A stretch of DNA of 64,000 bases from Frigoribacterium sp. SL97 (GCF_026625765.1 NZ_CP113062.1:124001-188000); one strand, 5' to 3'. Shown: positions 7,856 through 16,979, counted from the stretch's first letter. Notes: generated from the letters alone by a model not told the origin. Translations and numbers: made by a program.

Positions 7856-8815
7856 TCAGCCGCGGTGCAGCGTCTCGCGGGGGTACTCGCCGAACCGCTG
7901 CTGGTACGCGGCCGAGAACCGGCCGAGGTGGGCGAAGTCCCAGTGTCGGGCGACGTCGGCGACGGTCGTGGCGTCCGGGGCGGCCGCCCGCAGCGCGTCG
8001 TGCACGCGCTCGAGGCGGATCTCGCGCAGGTAGGCCGTGGGCGTGGTGTCGAGGTGACGACTGAACGCCTGTTGCAGCCCGCGCGGGGTGAGCCCGGCCT
8101 CCCGGGCGATGTCCACGGCCGAGATCGGCAGGTGGGCGCTGGCGTGCATGTACTCGACGGCGAGGCGGAGGCTCGCGTTCCGCGGTGCCAGCAGCGCCGC
8201 GGGCATCTGGCTCGAGGTGTGGGCGAAGGTGTCGAGCAGGGCCACCGCGGCCATCCGGGCCATCTCGGTGCGCATCAGGTCGCTGGGTTCGCCCGAGCCC
8301 AGGTAGGCGCGTCCGATCAGACGGACCGTGGCGTGCCAGGCCTGCATCGCGGCGGACGAGACGGGGGCGGCGTGGTCGAAGCGGAGCGTGCCGGGCATGA
8401 TGCCGTGCTGCTCGGCCGCGACCTCGTCGACGACCGACTTGGAGAGGTGGAGCAGGCTCTGGTTGACGTCCTCGGTGGTGAACTCGAAGTCCCGCCCCTC
8501 GGGGAAGAGGATCGGTCGTCCGACGGCTCCGGCCACCTCGTCGCGACCGTTGTCGATCGTGGAACGCCCGTCGAGCAGCCAGTGGACGACGTGCTCGTCA
8601 CCCGCGGCCGCCTGCCCGTCGACGCGACCCATGAACATCGTCGACCGCAGGGTCATGGCCCCGTCGCCGACGATGGTGTGGCGGAACGAGAAAGGGGCCT
8701 CGGTGGGAGCGACGCGGAAACCCCGGCCGTTGTACCCGGCCTGCAGGATGTCGACCGCCTCGTCGAGATCGCGCCCCCGCGCGTCGAAGCGCATCTTGTC
8801 GTCGCGGGCAGCCAT
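7856..8815 (-). CDS. AraC family transcriptional regulator
   Basis: 319 residues from ATG 8815; a longer in-frame start exists, but the region before it is not protein-like. The N-terminal two thirds form an AraC-binding-like sensor domain. The C-terminal HTH_18 contains DIAREAGLTPRGLQQAFSRH and DVARHWDFAHLGRFSAAYQQRFGEYP, both helix-turn-helix motifs of the family. The ligand is unknown. It is divergent from the glutathione peroxidase gene. A TTGACA hexamer at 8870-8875 may belong to that gene's promoter. Confidence 0.9.
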   Translation of the reverse strand: MAARDDKMRFDARGRDLDEAVDILQAGYNGRGFRVAPTEAPFSFRHTIVGDGAMTLRSTMFMGRVDGQAAAGDEHVVHWLLDGRSTIDNGRDEVAGAVGRPILFPEGRDFEFTTEDVNQSLLHLSKSVVDEVAAEQHGIMPGTLRFDHAAPVSSAAMQAWHATVRLIGRAYLGSGEPSDLMRTEMARMAAVALLDTFAHTSSQMPAALLAPRNASLRLAVEYMHASAHLPISAVDIAREAGLTPRGLQQAFSRHLDTTPTAYLREIRLERVHDALRAAAPDATTVADVARHWDFAHLGRFSAAYQQRFGEYPRETLHRG

Positions 8816-8933
8816 CTCAGCGAATTGTTGCACGCACTCCAAACCCCGCACCAGTCGATCCCAGGGGGGTTGACAGTCGCTCGGCGACGTGCCTGAGGGC
8901 CGGCTCGCAGCGGGCGGGCCTACGGTCGGACCC

Positions 8934-9416
8934 ATGACGCTCGACGACATCACCCTGACCACGATCCGCGGCGAGTCCACCACGTTCGGCGCCTACGCCG
9001 ACAAGGTCGTGATGGTCGTGAACGTGGCCTCCCGCTGCGGCCTCGCGCCCCAGTACGAGAAGCTCGAGGCGCTGCAGAAGCAGTACGGCGAGCAGGGCTT
9101 CACGGTGCTGGGCTTTCCCAGCAACCAGTTCTTCCAGGAGCTCTCGAGCGGCGAGGCCATCGAGGAGTACTGCTCGGCGACCTGGGGCGTGACCTTCCCG
9201 ATGATGGAGAAGGTCAAGGTCAACGGCCGCGGTGAGCACCCGCTCTACACGGAACTGAAGAAGGCCACCGACGCCGACGGCAAGGCCGGCCGCGTGAAGT
9301 GGAACTTCGAGAAGTTCGTGATCACGCCCGGCGGCGCCGTGCACCGGTTCCGTCCGACGACCGAGCCCGACGCCCCCGAGGTCGTCGCGGTGATCGAGGA
9401 GGCGCTGGCCGGCTGA
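8934..9416 (+). CDS. Glutathione peroxidase family protein (thiol peroxidase)
   Basis: 160 residues from ATG 8934. Diagnostic blocks are NVASRCGLAPQYEKL with the peroxidatic Cys near residue 35 (the selenocysteine position in animal GPx), GFPSNQFFQE, and KWNFEKFVI, which carries the Trp and Asn of the catalytic tetrad. Actinobacterial members usually reduce peroxides with thioredoxin, because mycothiol replaces glutathione. This one is cytosolic, with no signal peptide. Confidence 0.93.
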   Translation: MTLDDITLTTIRGESTTFGAYADKVVMVVNVASRCGLAPQYEKLEALQKQYGEQGFTVLGFPSNQFFQELSSGEAIEEYCSATWGVTFPMMEKVKVNGRGEHPLYTELKKATDADGKAGRVKWNFEKFVITPGGAVHRFRPTTEPDAPEVVAVIEEALAG

Positions 9417-9435
9417 GCAGACCCGCTGCGGTCGC

Positions 9436-10914
9436 TCAGTGGCCGGCCGCGTACCGGGCCTGCACGGCCGAGGCGCTCTGGGCCGAGTTGTTGTAGATCG
9501 TCGTGCCGTCGACCGAGCCGACGAAGTAGCCGTTGGTCGGAGCCGACGGCAGCCCGCTGAGCGGGGCGTAGCCGACCCGCCAGTAACCGGTGGCCGTCTG
9601 CACGGTCTTGTTCGTGCTGTCGGTGACGACGGCGACGCCGTCGACGTAGACCACCGTGCTCGTGCCCGAGAGGGTGGCGACCACGTGGTGCCAGGCGCCG
9701 TCGTTGTACGAGGCGGGCGTCGTCGTCGCCTTGGTCGTGGTCGTGGTGGGGCGCACGCCGAGGACGATCTTGCCCGCCGTGGTCAGGTACAGCGCGCGGT
9801 CGGCGGTCGTGTTCGTGCCGGTCTGTGCCGTCGTGAAGGCGGCCAGGGTGCCCCCGGCCGTGCTGGTCGTGCGGAACCAGGTCTCGATCGTGAAGGCGGC
9901 CTGGCCGGTGAGGTTGACCGCGGTCGTGACCTGACCCGTGCCGTCGAGCTGCAGGTAGGGGCTCTGGTTGGTGGCGCACGAGCCGGCGACGAACGTCGCC
10001 CCGCCGCTCAGGGTGCCCACGCGGGCGAACGAGCTGCCGTCGGTGGTGGTCGTGCCGGACGTCTCGTTGTACGGGAAGCCGTACGAGGTCTGCGAGTTGT
10101 AGGTGTCCTGCAGGCAGTCGTAGTTCCCGGCACCGAAGCTCGAGGTCGGGTTGGCGGTCGGGGCGGCGAACGCGGCGTGCGCGCCACCGGACACGACGAG
10201 GGTGAGTGCGAGACCGCCACCGATCGCTGCCAGGCCGATCGCGCCTCCTGCGGTCCTCAGGCGACGGAGGCGCCGCTCGCGACGACGCTGGACGCGGCGG
10301 CCGGCGGGGACGGTCACCCGAGGCGACGCGGGACGCTCGTCACGCAGCAGGTACCGGTCGTTGCGGCTGAGCAGGACGACGAGGATCAGCAGTCCGCCGG
10401 TGACCAGCAGGTGGCCGTACTGGTGGGCCGCGGCCCAGACGAAGGGCGTTCCGACGTACGGCACGCGCAGGAACCCGACGCCGATGACGGCGCTGCGGTC
10501 GATCGGCGTCGAGTCGACGCTCGGGTTGGCGTCGCCCTTGGTGACGATCTGCCCGGCCTGGCCGTTGTCGTGGTAGCGGTGCAGCCGCAGGTGCCCGGCC
10601 TGGTCGGGGTCGTCGAAGAGGAGGACCTGACCGCGGTGCACGTCGGACGCCGCCACGGGCTTCGCGACGACGACGTCGCCGGGGTGGATGCGGGGCTCCA
10701 TCGAGCCGGTCATCACGGTCGTGGGGCTCCAGCCGAGGGCGGCGGGAGCGGCCGCGTAGACCATCAGGCCGAGCAGCGAGTAGAGCACGACGCGTGACGC
10801 GGTGCCGAGGGCCAGGCGCGTCCAGTCGAGCCACGGACGAGAGGCACCCAGGGGCACGGTGATCGAGGCCGCGGCCGCGGTGGTGGGCCGCAGCTTCAGG
10901 TCGATCGTGCTCAT
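9436..10914 (-). CDS. SipW-like signal peptidase I fused to a LamG/concanavalin-like domain
   Basis: 492 residues. After a TM helix (about 40-62), residues 65-150 form an S26B signal peptidase with catalytic Ser in MTGSMEPRIHPGD, His-type partner in LRLHRYHD, and KGDANPSVD. A second TM (about 165-185), a strongly basic linker (RRVQRRRERRLRRLR) and a third TM (about 225-248) follow. The rest (about 270-492) is a secreted LamG-like jelly roll with FTIETWFRTTS and HHVVATLSG. ER-type Ser/His peptidases process SipW-class precursors, and the next gene is such a precursor. The fusion of peptidase to an extracellular binding domain is unusual. Confidence 0.88.
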   Translation of the reverse strand: MSTIDLKLRPTTAAAASITVPLGASRPWLDWTRLALGTASRVVLYSLLGLMVYAAAPAALGWSPTTVMTGSMEPRIHPGDVVVAKPVAASDVHRGQVLLFDDPDQAGHLRLHRYHDNGQAGQIVTKGDANPSVDSTPIDRSAVIGVGFLRVPYVGTPFVWAAAHQYGHLLVTGGLLILVVLLSRNDRYLLRDERPASPRVTVPAGRRVQRRRERRLRRLRTAGGAIGLAAIGGGLALTLVVSGGAHAAFAAPTANPTSSFGAGNYDCLQDTYNSQTSYGFPYNETSGTTTTDGSSFARVGTLSGGATFVAGSCATNQSPYLQLDGTGQVTTAVNLTGQAAFTIETWFRTTSTAGGTLAAFTTAQTGTNTTADRALYLTTAGKIVLGVRPTTTTTKATTTPASYNDGAWHHVVATLSGTSTVVYVDGVAVVTDSTNKTVQTATGYWRVGYAPLSGLPSAPTNGYFVGSVDGTTIYNNSAQSASAVQARYAAGH

Positions 10915-11028
10915 GGGTGCCTCTGCTCGGGGGTGGTGCGGATGATGCGGTCTCGGGCCGCCTGGTGCGGTGGTGCGCGGTGCTGGTGCGGTGTCGCCGT
11001 GACGCGGGGGTCAGCCGCGGGACGGGTC

Positions 11029-11628
11029 TCAGCTGTTCTGGGCCTCCCAGGTGAGGCCGAGGCTTGCGGTGCCGCCCTGGGTCGTGTTGGGGGCGGTGTT
11101 CGAGACGGTGTAAGTCACCTGGTAGGTGCGGGTCTCGGACGCAGTGCCGGTGGGGGCCCAGGTGCCGACGCCATTGGAGTAGTTGGTGTAGCTGGTGCCG
11201 AAGGCGGCCAGCGTGCCGTTGTAGAGGCTCGAGCCCGCCGAGAGCGGGGTGAAGCCGGTGCACGAGCCGAAGCCGCCGCCGGTGCCCTGCACGACGCTCA
11301 GCGTGATGTTCGACGCGAGGTTGTTGGTCGTGGCGGCGCCCGTCCCGTAGAGCTTGACGGCCGAGGCGAGCGAGCCCGTGCTGGTGACGGCGATGCAGTT
11401 GCTGCCGGTCTGGCCGGGCTTGAGGTTCGTGGCGGTGAAGAGCGCGGTGTTGCTGTCGTCGTCGGTCAGGGCGACGGTGCCGGCGGTCCAGTTGCTGGTG
11501 GGGTTGACCGTGGTCGACGAGAAGGCCGAGTACGACGCCGTGGAGACGACGATGCCCGAGGCGACGAGGGCGGCGGGGATGGCGATCCAGGCGGCGATGC
11601 GGGCGATGCGGGGCGTGGGACGGGACAT
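11029..11628 (-). CDS. SipW-dependent-type secreted protein (TasA/CalY-like surface protein)
   Basis: 199 residues from ATG 11628 with GGAG upstream. The N terminus (MSRPTPRIARIAAW, then a hydrophobic stretch to about residue 32, then ASYSAFSSTTVN) matches the SipW-cognate signal class, in which cleavage occurs before a YSAFS-like segment. The mature part is Ser/Thr/Asn-rich with two cysteines. It lies 114 bp upstream of the SipW-LamG gene in the same direction, so peptidase and substrate are probably one operon. A surface fibre or matrix role is inferred from TasA relatives. Confidence 0.8.
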   Translation of the reverse strand: MSRPTPRIARIAAWIAIPAALVASGIVVSTASYSAFSSTTVNPTSNWTAGTVALTDDDSNTALFTATNLKPGQTGSNCIAVTSTGSLASAVKLYGTGAATTNNLASNITLSVVQGTGGGFGSCTGFTPLSAGSSLYNGTLAAFGTSYTNYSNGVGTWAPTGTASETRTYQVTYTVSNTAPNTTQGGTASLGLTWEAQNS

Positions 11629-11902
11629 GGTGTGCTCCAGGGCGAGAGGGGGGAAGGGGGATGTCGGGGGCCAGCCGGCGAGGTGATTCAGGGGCTTCGC
11701 CGGTGAGAAGCTCACCTCCCGAACCGTTCCGGTTTCGAGTGGTCGTTGTTCTCAAGTGGTACGACAATCAAATTACTCAGAACCCGAGAGGCACGCAAGG
11801 CGAACCATGTCCCCAGTGGTGGGGGTGTCACGATCGTCGAGATTCTTGTTGACTGAGCCGGTGCCATGGACGGCACGCCCACACGCGTCACGGAGGACCC
11901 CC

Positions 11903-12433
11903 TTGCTCATCTCCCCACCCCGGGCCGACCCCGGCCTCATCACCGGCCCCGGCCTCACGCCCGACCCCGGCCTCGCCCCCGGCGACCTCGGCCGCCTGCT
12001 CGACTCGTTCCGCCTGTTGATGCTGAACCACTCACGGGTGCTCGACCACCAGGGCGACCTCTTCGGGCTGGGCGACACCGACATCCGGTTCCTCTTCTAC
12101 GTGTGGGCCACCGGCGACCTGGTCACCCCGAAGCGGGCGGCCGAGCACCTCGACCTCTCGTCGGGTGCGATGACCAACCTCGTCGACCGCCTCGTCGACG
12201 CCGGGCACCTCGACCGGCGCCGCAACCCGGACGACCGCCGCAGCGTCATCGTCAGCCGCACGCCGCGCGGCGTCGAGGTCACGACGGCCATCGCGAGCGC
12301 CTACGCCGCCGCGTTCGCCGAGGTCGTGCCGGCGTCGCGACACGGTGCCCTCGCCGACACGCTGCTCGACCTCGGCCGGGCGTTCGACCGCCACGGGGTC
12401 GGCACCCGCGACGCGCCCCACGCCGCCGCCTGA
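11903..12433 (+). CDS. MarR family transcriptional regulator
   Basis: 176 residues from TTG 11903, chosen because GGAGG lies 8 bases upstream (11892-11896); the frame is open further upstream but without ribosome signals. The winged helix covers about residues 55-125: TPKRAAEHLDLSSGAMTNLV is the recognition helix region and RRRNPDDRRSVIVSRT is the wing. MarR repressors respond to phenolics, drugs or oxidants. The target is unknown. It is convergent with the restriction-modification genes. Confidence 0.88.
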   Translation: MLISPPRADPGLITGPGLTPDPGLAPGDLGRLLDSFRLLMLNHSRVLDHQGDLFGLGDTDIRFLFYVWATGDLVTPKRAAEHLDLSSGAMTNLVDRLVDAGHLDRRRNPDDRRSVIVSRTPRGVEVTTAIASAYAAAFAEVVPASRHGALADTLLDLGRAFDRHGVGTRDAPHAAA

Positions 12434-12445
12434 CCCGCCTCCGCC

Positions 12446-12522
12446 GCGGGCCGCGGGCCGCCGGCCGCGGGCCACGGGCCACGGGCCACGGGCCGCGGGC
12501 CGCGGGCCGCGGGCCGCGGCCT
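12446..12522. repeat. GGGCCGCGGGCC-type tandem repeat between convergent genes
   Basis: Roughly a dozen copies of a 6-mer family (GGGCCG, GGGCCA, CGGGCC) fill the gap between the MarR gene and the restriction gene and reach the stop codon of the latter. The tract is self-complementary and could act as a bidirectional transcription barrier. Confidence 0.75.
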
Positions 12523-13360
12523 ACGGGATGAGGCGGCGCAGGCGTGCGGCGTCGGCCAGGTCGGCCCGGAAGCGGTCGAGCGTCGACAGCGTGTAGAGCC
12601 CGTCGATCTGCTGGTCGACCCAGAGCTGGTGGATGCGCTTGAGGTCGGCCTGACGGCTCTTCCAGCCGATGCCGTCGATCACGGCCATGACGGTCTGTCG
12701 GGGCAGCCGCACATCGGCCATCTCCTCGATCTCGCGGACGGCGTCGGTCAGCTTCGAACCGGTCGAGTCGAACCCCTTCGCCGCGACCACGATGGCGGGG
12801 TCCTGCGCCGAGGGGATCACCAGGTCGCACGGCGCCGTGCGGTTCGCCCGGCCGGTGAACCGCGTCCGCGTGCCGCAGGCGAGTCCGAGGTCACGGGCGA
12901 TGGCCTCGATCTCGTCCTCGAGCCGCCGACCCGACACCCCGGCGCGGATCGCCGACGCCCGGGTGCCGGCCCGGGCCGAGAGCAGGTCGCCGAAGTCGTA
13001 CGTGCGGTGCCGCTGGGACGCGACGAGGCGGACGAGCTCGAACTCGTCGTCGAGGTGGGCGACCAGTTCGTCGGCCCGTCCCCGCGCGAGCGTGAGCCAG
13101 CTGGGGGTGTCGAAGGCGTGCCGCAGCGAGTTGCGCAGCTTCTCCTGCGACAGCCCGACAGCCAGGCCGAGGGCGGGCACCCACGCCGGGTGCTGCCGGG
13201 CCCACTCGGCGAGGTGGTCGCGGTCGACGACGGGCAGGTCGCCGAGGCTCGCGGCGGCCCGGCCGAGGTCGGTCGCCGCGGCCGACGGAGCGGTCGGGTC
13301 GACGTGCGGGGTCATGCGGCCGAGCGAGGCGACGTACTCGTCGAAGGTGGGGATCGTCAC
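12521..13360 (-). CDS. Putative type II restriction endonuclease (PD-(D/E)XK type)
   Basis: 279 residues from GTG 13360. This GTG overlaps the TGA of the methyltransferase gene (GTGA), showing translational coupling. The probable nuclease core lies around residues 180-210: PCDLVIPS, then IVVAAKGFDSTGSKLTDAV, giving D...xAK, a form seen in several type II enzymes. The C-terminal part has WKSRQADLKRIHQLWVDQQIDGLYTL. No other activity fits a Dam-class methylase partner. The recognition sequence is unknown, although GATC-like adenine methylation is plausible. Confidence 0.75.
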   Translation of the reverse strand: MTIPTFDEYVASLGRMTPHVDPTAPSAAATDLGRAAASLGDLPVVDRDHLAEWARQHPAWVPALGLAVGLSQEKLRNSLRHAFDTPSWLTLARGRADELVAHLDDEFELVRLVASQRHRTYDFGDLLSARAGTRASAIRAGVSGRRLEDEIEAIARDLGLACGTRTRFTGRANRTAPCDLVIPSAQDPAIVVAAKGFDSTGSKLTDAVREIEEMADVRLPRQTVMAVIDGIGWKSRQADLKRIHQLWVDQQIDGLYTLSTLDRFRADLADAARLRRLIP

Positions 13361-14574
13361 GGTCGGTCCCTCCCGACGAAGACGTACTCGGTGGCCGCGG
13401 TGCGGGTCGCCGCGCGGTGCGTGCCGAAGCTGTAGGTGTGGTCGACCACGCGCACCTCGACGTGCGGCTTGACCGTGCGCATCAGCTGCTCGATGCGCTC
13501 GCGGCTCGGCACGGCGTTCGACGAGTACGACAGCACGAGCGCCCCGGCGTCGGCGAACTGCTCGAAGGTGCGCACGAGGGCGTCGTCGACCGTGCGCGGG
13601 TAGGCGAACGGCGTGAACAGCTTGGCGATCTTCTTCGTCTTGGTCTCGGTCATGATCGTCTGCCCCCGCCAGTACACGGCCAGCCCCTGCAGGAAGTGGT
13701 ACCGCTTCATGTAGTCCGCGTCGTCCCGAGGAGGCGCGTAGGGCGGATCGAGGTACACCAGGTCGGCGGGTGGTCGCCCGAGGTCGGCGACGTCGCCCTC
13801 GACGGCCTCGTGCGCGAGCCCGTCGTCGAACACCGTCGCACCGTAGGCCCGGACGGCCGCCCGGAACTGCTCGGCCATGGTCAGCCGCAGGTCGCGGCGT
13901 CCGTCGTCGTAGCGCGCCCCGGTGAAGGTGAAGACGCCCCGGGGCTGCTTGCGCGCCGCGGCCAGCACGAGGCCCGCGATCGCGAGGTCGCGCTCGGCAC
14001 CGACGAGCCGGTCGACGTGCGACCAGGCCGAGTCGAGGAACGCCCGGTCGTCGGCCGAGAAGAACACGCCGTCGAAGGTGCGGCGGACGACGTCGCGGTC
14101 GTCCGCGGGCGGGCCGCAGATCTCGTCGACGAGCTCGTCGGACAGCGTCGTCGACCCGTTGACGACGGAGGCGCGGGCGATGACTGCGGGGAACGCCAGG
14201 AAGTCGTTGCTCACGACCTGGCGACCTTCCGCCTTCATCAGGTACGAGACGACGCCGGACCCGCTGAAGGCGTCGATCGCGGTCGAGGGCCGCACCGCGC
14301 CTCCTCGGCCTCCGGGGTCGCGGCTCGACACGGGCGCGACGCTCGAGAAGACGTCGTGCAGCACGGGCAGCAGCGCGTACTTCGAGCCCATGTAGCGCAG
14401 GCGGGGGAAGGCGGCGACGCGGGCGGGCACGGGGGCGGTGCCGGTCGCCGCGGCCCCGGTCGCCTTGGCCCCGGTGGCGGTCGCCGCGGCCCCGGTCGCG
14501 GAGGGCTGGCTCGCGGTGGGCCGGCTCGCGGCGGAGGGCACGAGCTCGACGGTCACCGGGCAAGTCTGCCGCAC
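13357..14574 (-). CDS. DNA adenine methyltransferase, D12 class
   Basis: 405 residues from GTG 14574; GTG 14556 is a possible shorter start. After a low-complexity Ala/Thr/Gly leader (ATGAAATATG-type repeats to about residue 50) comes RLRYMGSKYALLPVLHDVF, the S-adenosylmethionine motif AIDAFSGSGVVSYL, and catalytic motif IV LVYLDPPYAPP (around residue 255). The D12 class makes N6-methyladenine, as Dam and DpnM do. It is coupled by GTGA to the endonuclease gene, forming a restriction-modification pair. The repetitive leader looks like a recent expansion. Confidence 0.92.
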   Translation of the reverse strand: MRQTCPVTVELVPSAASRPTASQPSATGAAATATGAKATGAAATGTAPVPARVAAFPRLRYMGSKYALLPVLHDVFSSVAPVSSRDPGGRGGAVRPSTAIDAFSGSGVVSYLMKAEGRQVVSNDFLAFPAVIARASVVNGSTTLSDELVDEICGPPADDRDVVRRTFDGVFFSADDRAFLDSAWSHVDRLVGAERDLAIAGLVLAAARKQPRGVFTFTGARYDDGRRDLRLTMAEQFRAAVRAYGATVFDDGLAHEAVEGDVADLGRPPADLVYLDPPYAPPRDDADYMKRYHFLQGLAVYWRGQTIMTETKTKKIAKLFTPFAYPRTVDDALVRTFEQFADAGALVLSYSSNAVPSRERIEQLMRTVKPHVEVRVVDHTYSFGTHRAATRTAATEYVFVGRDRP

Positions 14575-14575
14575 G

Positions 14576-16027
14576 TCAGCGGTCGGACGGGCTCCGGGTG
14601 CGGGAGTCGAGGTCGACGCGCTCGGCGTGCGGGACGCTGCCGGTGGTCGTGCCGGCGATGCGCAGGCTCTCTTGTCGCAGCTCGAGCTGGGCGACGACGA
14701 GCGCCGCGAGGTCGGCGAGGTTGGCGACCTGCTCGTCGCTGGCCGTGCCCGGCTCGCGACCGATCACCGAGAGGGTGCCGATCGTGTGGCCGTCGCGCCG
14801 GGTGAGGGGCACGCTGACGTAGAACCGCATGCCGAGCGGACCGGTGACCAGCGGGCTCGACGCCACGCGACGGTCGGTGGCGGCGTCCTCGATGACGAGC
14901 GGCTCGGACGAGTGGACGGCCCCGAGCGAGAGGTCGATGTGCCGGGCGATGTCGCCCACGGCGGGGTCGTAGTGGGTCGTGAACCACGTGCGGTCGTCGT
15001 CGATCACGGTCGCCAGGGCGATGGGCGCCGAGAACAGGCGGGCCGCCATGGCGGTGACGCGGTCGAGCGCCTCGTTGGGCAGGGTGTCGAGCACCTCGCT
15101 GTGGTCGAAGGGCTCGGTGTCGCCCCCGCGCATCGAGCCGTCGCCGGTCGACAGGTCGCCCACGGCGTCGCGGTGCTCGGTCGTCTCGGTGATGACCACG
15201 TCGCGCATCATCGCGACGAGCTCGGCCCGCGCCGGCCGCTCGGCGGGGTCCCGGCGGGTCATCGCCCGCAAGGCGTGACGCCAGTGCTCGGGCAGGGGGT
15301 CGGGCAGCACCGGGTCGCGCGACAGCCGGGCCACGGCCGACTCGACGAGCGACCCCGGGAACTCGCGTCGACGCGTGAAGCACTGCAGCAGCACGAGGCC
15401 GAGGCTGTAGACGTCGCTCGGGGGGCCGACCTGGCCGCCCACGGCCTGCTCGGGGCTGAGGTACGCCGCGGTGCCGGTGGTGACCCCCTCGGCGGTGAGT
15501 CGTTCGACGTCCTCGGTGAGGGCGATGCCGAAGTCGGCGAGCTTGGCCCGGGCGCGGGCCGCCTCGTGGTCGCCGTAGTCGACGAGCAGGATGTTCGACG
15601 GCTTGATGTCGCGGTGCACGACCGCGTGGCCGTGGATGTAGTCGAGCGCCTCGGCCATGTCGTAGCCGATCTCGGCGATGTGCCGCGGGGCGAGCGCGCC
15701 GTGCCGCAGACGGTCTTCGAGGTTGAGGCCGGCGATCAGCGGCATCACGAGGAAGCGCTGCGGGCCGTTCGGCCCCTGCTCGACGCCGGCGTCGAAGAGA
15801 CCGACGAGGCCGTGGTGCTCGAGGCTCGACAGCACGCCGAGCTCGGCCTCTTGTCGGGCCGGGTCGACCATCGCGCTGTGGAAGACCTTGATCGCGACCG
15901 TGCGGTTGAGGCTCTCGTCGACGGCCTTGTAGACGGTCGCCATGCCGCCGCGGCCCACGACGGACTGCAGGCGGTAGCGCTCGGCGAGGACGCGCTCGAG
16001 CGCGTCGTCCTGCTGTGGCGCGGCCAT
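14576..16027 (-). CDS. Serine/threonine protein kinase with C-terminal GAF domain
   Basis: 483 residues from ATG 16027 (GGGGGAGG upstream). Residues 15-270 form an eukaryotic-like kinase: glycine loop VVGRGGMATVYKA, Lys in VAIKVF, catalytic HRDIKPSNILL, DFGIA, and a TAAYLSPEQ activation segment. Residues 320-460 form a GAF domain with SAPIALATVIDDDRTWF and FYVSVPLTRRDGHTIGTLSVIG. There is no TM helix or PASTA repeat, so the kinase is probably cytosolic and regulated by a ligand bound in the GAF pocket. This differs from the membrane-bound PknB types. Confidence 0.92.
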   Translation of the reverse strand: MAAPQQDDALERVLAERYRLQSVVGRGGMATVYKAVDESLNRTVAIKVFHSAMVDPARQEAELGVLSSLEHHGLVGLFDAGVEQGPNGPQRFLVMPLIAGLNLEDRLRHGALAPRHIAEIGYDMAEALDYIHGHAVVHRDIKPSNILLVDYGDHEAARARAKLADFGIALTEDVERLTAEGVTTGTAAYLSPEQAVGGQVGPPSDVYSLGLVLLQCFTRRREFPGSLVESAVARLSRDPVLPDPLPEHWRHALRAMTRRDPAERPARAELVAMMRDVVITETTEHRDAVGDLSTGDGSMRGGDTEPFDHSEVLDTLPNEALDRVTAMAARLFSAPIALATVIDDDRTWFTTHYDPAVGDIARHIDLSLGAVHSSEPLVIEDAATDRRVASSPLVTGPLGMRFYVSVPLTRRDGHTIGTLSVIGREPGTASDEQVANLADLAALVVAQLELRQESLRIAGTTTGSVPHAERVDLDSRTRSPSDR

Positions 16028-16228
16028 CGCCTCCCCCTCGTGACTGGTGTGTGGTCCATCCTGTCGCATGCGGGGCGATCTCGTGACGGTCCGGCGGATG
16101 ACGATCGCATCACGACGGGGTCACGCCCACCGCCCCAGGACCCCGGCGCGAGCCGGCCGGACCTTGCGATGCCCTGGGAGAACGCCGTCGTCGGGAAGGC
16201 ATCGGGCGGGCCACCGGTTGCGTTGCGC

Positions 16229-16879
16229 ATGACAACCTACGGAATCATCGGAGCAGGCAACATCGGCAGCCAGGTCGCCCGGGCGGTCATCGCCCACGGC
16301 CACGACGTCGTGATCAGCAACTCGCGCGGCCCCGAGACCCTGGCCGACCTCGTGGCCGACCTCGGCCCCAAGGCCCGGGCCGCCACGGCGACCGAGGCCG
16401 GCGAAGCGGGCGACGTCGTCGTCGTCACCGTCCCCCTCAAGAACGTCGACCAGGTGCCCGTCGAGCCGCTCGCGGGCAAGACCGTGATCGACACGAACAA
16501 CTACTACTTCGAGCGCGACGGCCACATCACCGCGCTCGACGAGGGCACCGACACGACCGCCGAGATGCTGCAGCGCCACCTGCCCACCAGCACGGTCGTC
16601 AAGGGCTTCAACCACATCCCGGCCGACGACATCACGACCGACACCGCCCCGGCCGGCACCCCCGACCGCCGCGCGCTGGCCACGTCGAGCGACTCCCCCG
16701 AGGCCGTCGCCCTGATGACCGACCTCTACGACGAGCTCGGCTTCGACACCGTCGACGTCAGCCCGTTGTCCGAGAGCTGGCGCGTGGAGCGCGACCGCCC
16801 GGCCTACGTCGTCCGTCAGACGAAGGACGAGCTCGTCGCCAACCTGGCGAAGGCGAACCGGGTGCCGCAGGCCTCCTGA
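16229..16879 (+). CDS. NADPH-dependent F420 reductase-like / NADP-binding oxidoreductase
   Basis: 216 residues from ATG 16229. The Rossmann motif GIIGAGNIGSQVARA is at the N terminus, followed by VVISNSRGPETL, VVVVTVPLKNV and TVVKGFNHI. This matches COG2085 proteins (NADPH-F420 reductase and F420-independent relatives). The reaction here is undefined. The large hairpin at 16905 follows 26 bp after the stop and probably ends transcription. Confidence 0.88.
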   Translation: MTTYGIIGAGNIGSQVARAVIAHGHDVVISNSRGPETLADLVADLGPKARAATATEAGEAGDVVVVTVPLKNVDQVPVEPLAGKTVIDTNNYYFERDGHITALDEGTDTTAEMLQRHLPTSTVVKGFNHIPADDITTDTAPAGTPDRRALATSSDSPEAVALMTDLYDELGFDTVDVSPLSESWRVERDRPAYVVRQTKDELVANLAKANRVPQAS

Positions 16880-16904
16880 CCCGGCCGGGCGGTGACGCCG
16901 CCCT

Positions 16905-16953
16905 ACGAACGCGACCCGCGCCTCCTGCAGGAGGCGCGGGTCGCGTCGTTCGT
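16905..16953. terminator. Perfect GGAGGCGCG inverted pair hairpin, terminator-like
   Basis: ACGAACGCGACCCGCGCCTCCTG (16905 onward) faces its complement ending at 16953, with a 3-base bulge, a dyad centre CTGCAG and effectively no loop. There is no T-run. It lies between convergent genes ending at 16879 and 16980, the expected place for a bidirectional terminator. It contains the AGGAGGCGCG 10-mer in both orientations (16917-16926 and 16929-16938). Confidence 0.75.
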
Positions 16954-16979
16954 GGAGGTGCCGGCGGCACCGCGACCGG

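Noticed and set aside
12446..12522. Satellite coding repeat
   Set aside because: The tract lies between convergent genes and has no supported frame across it.
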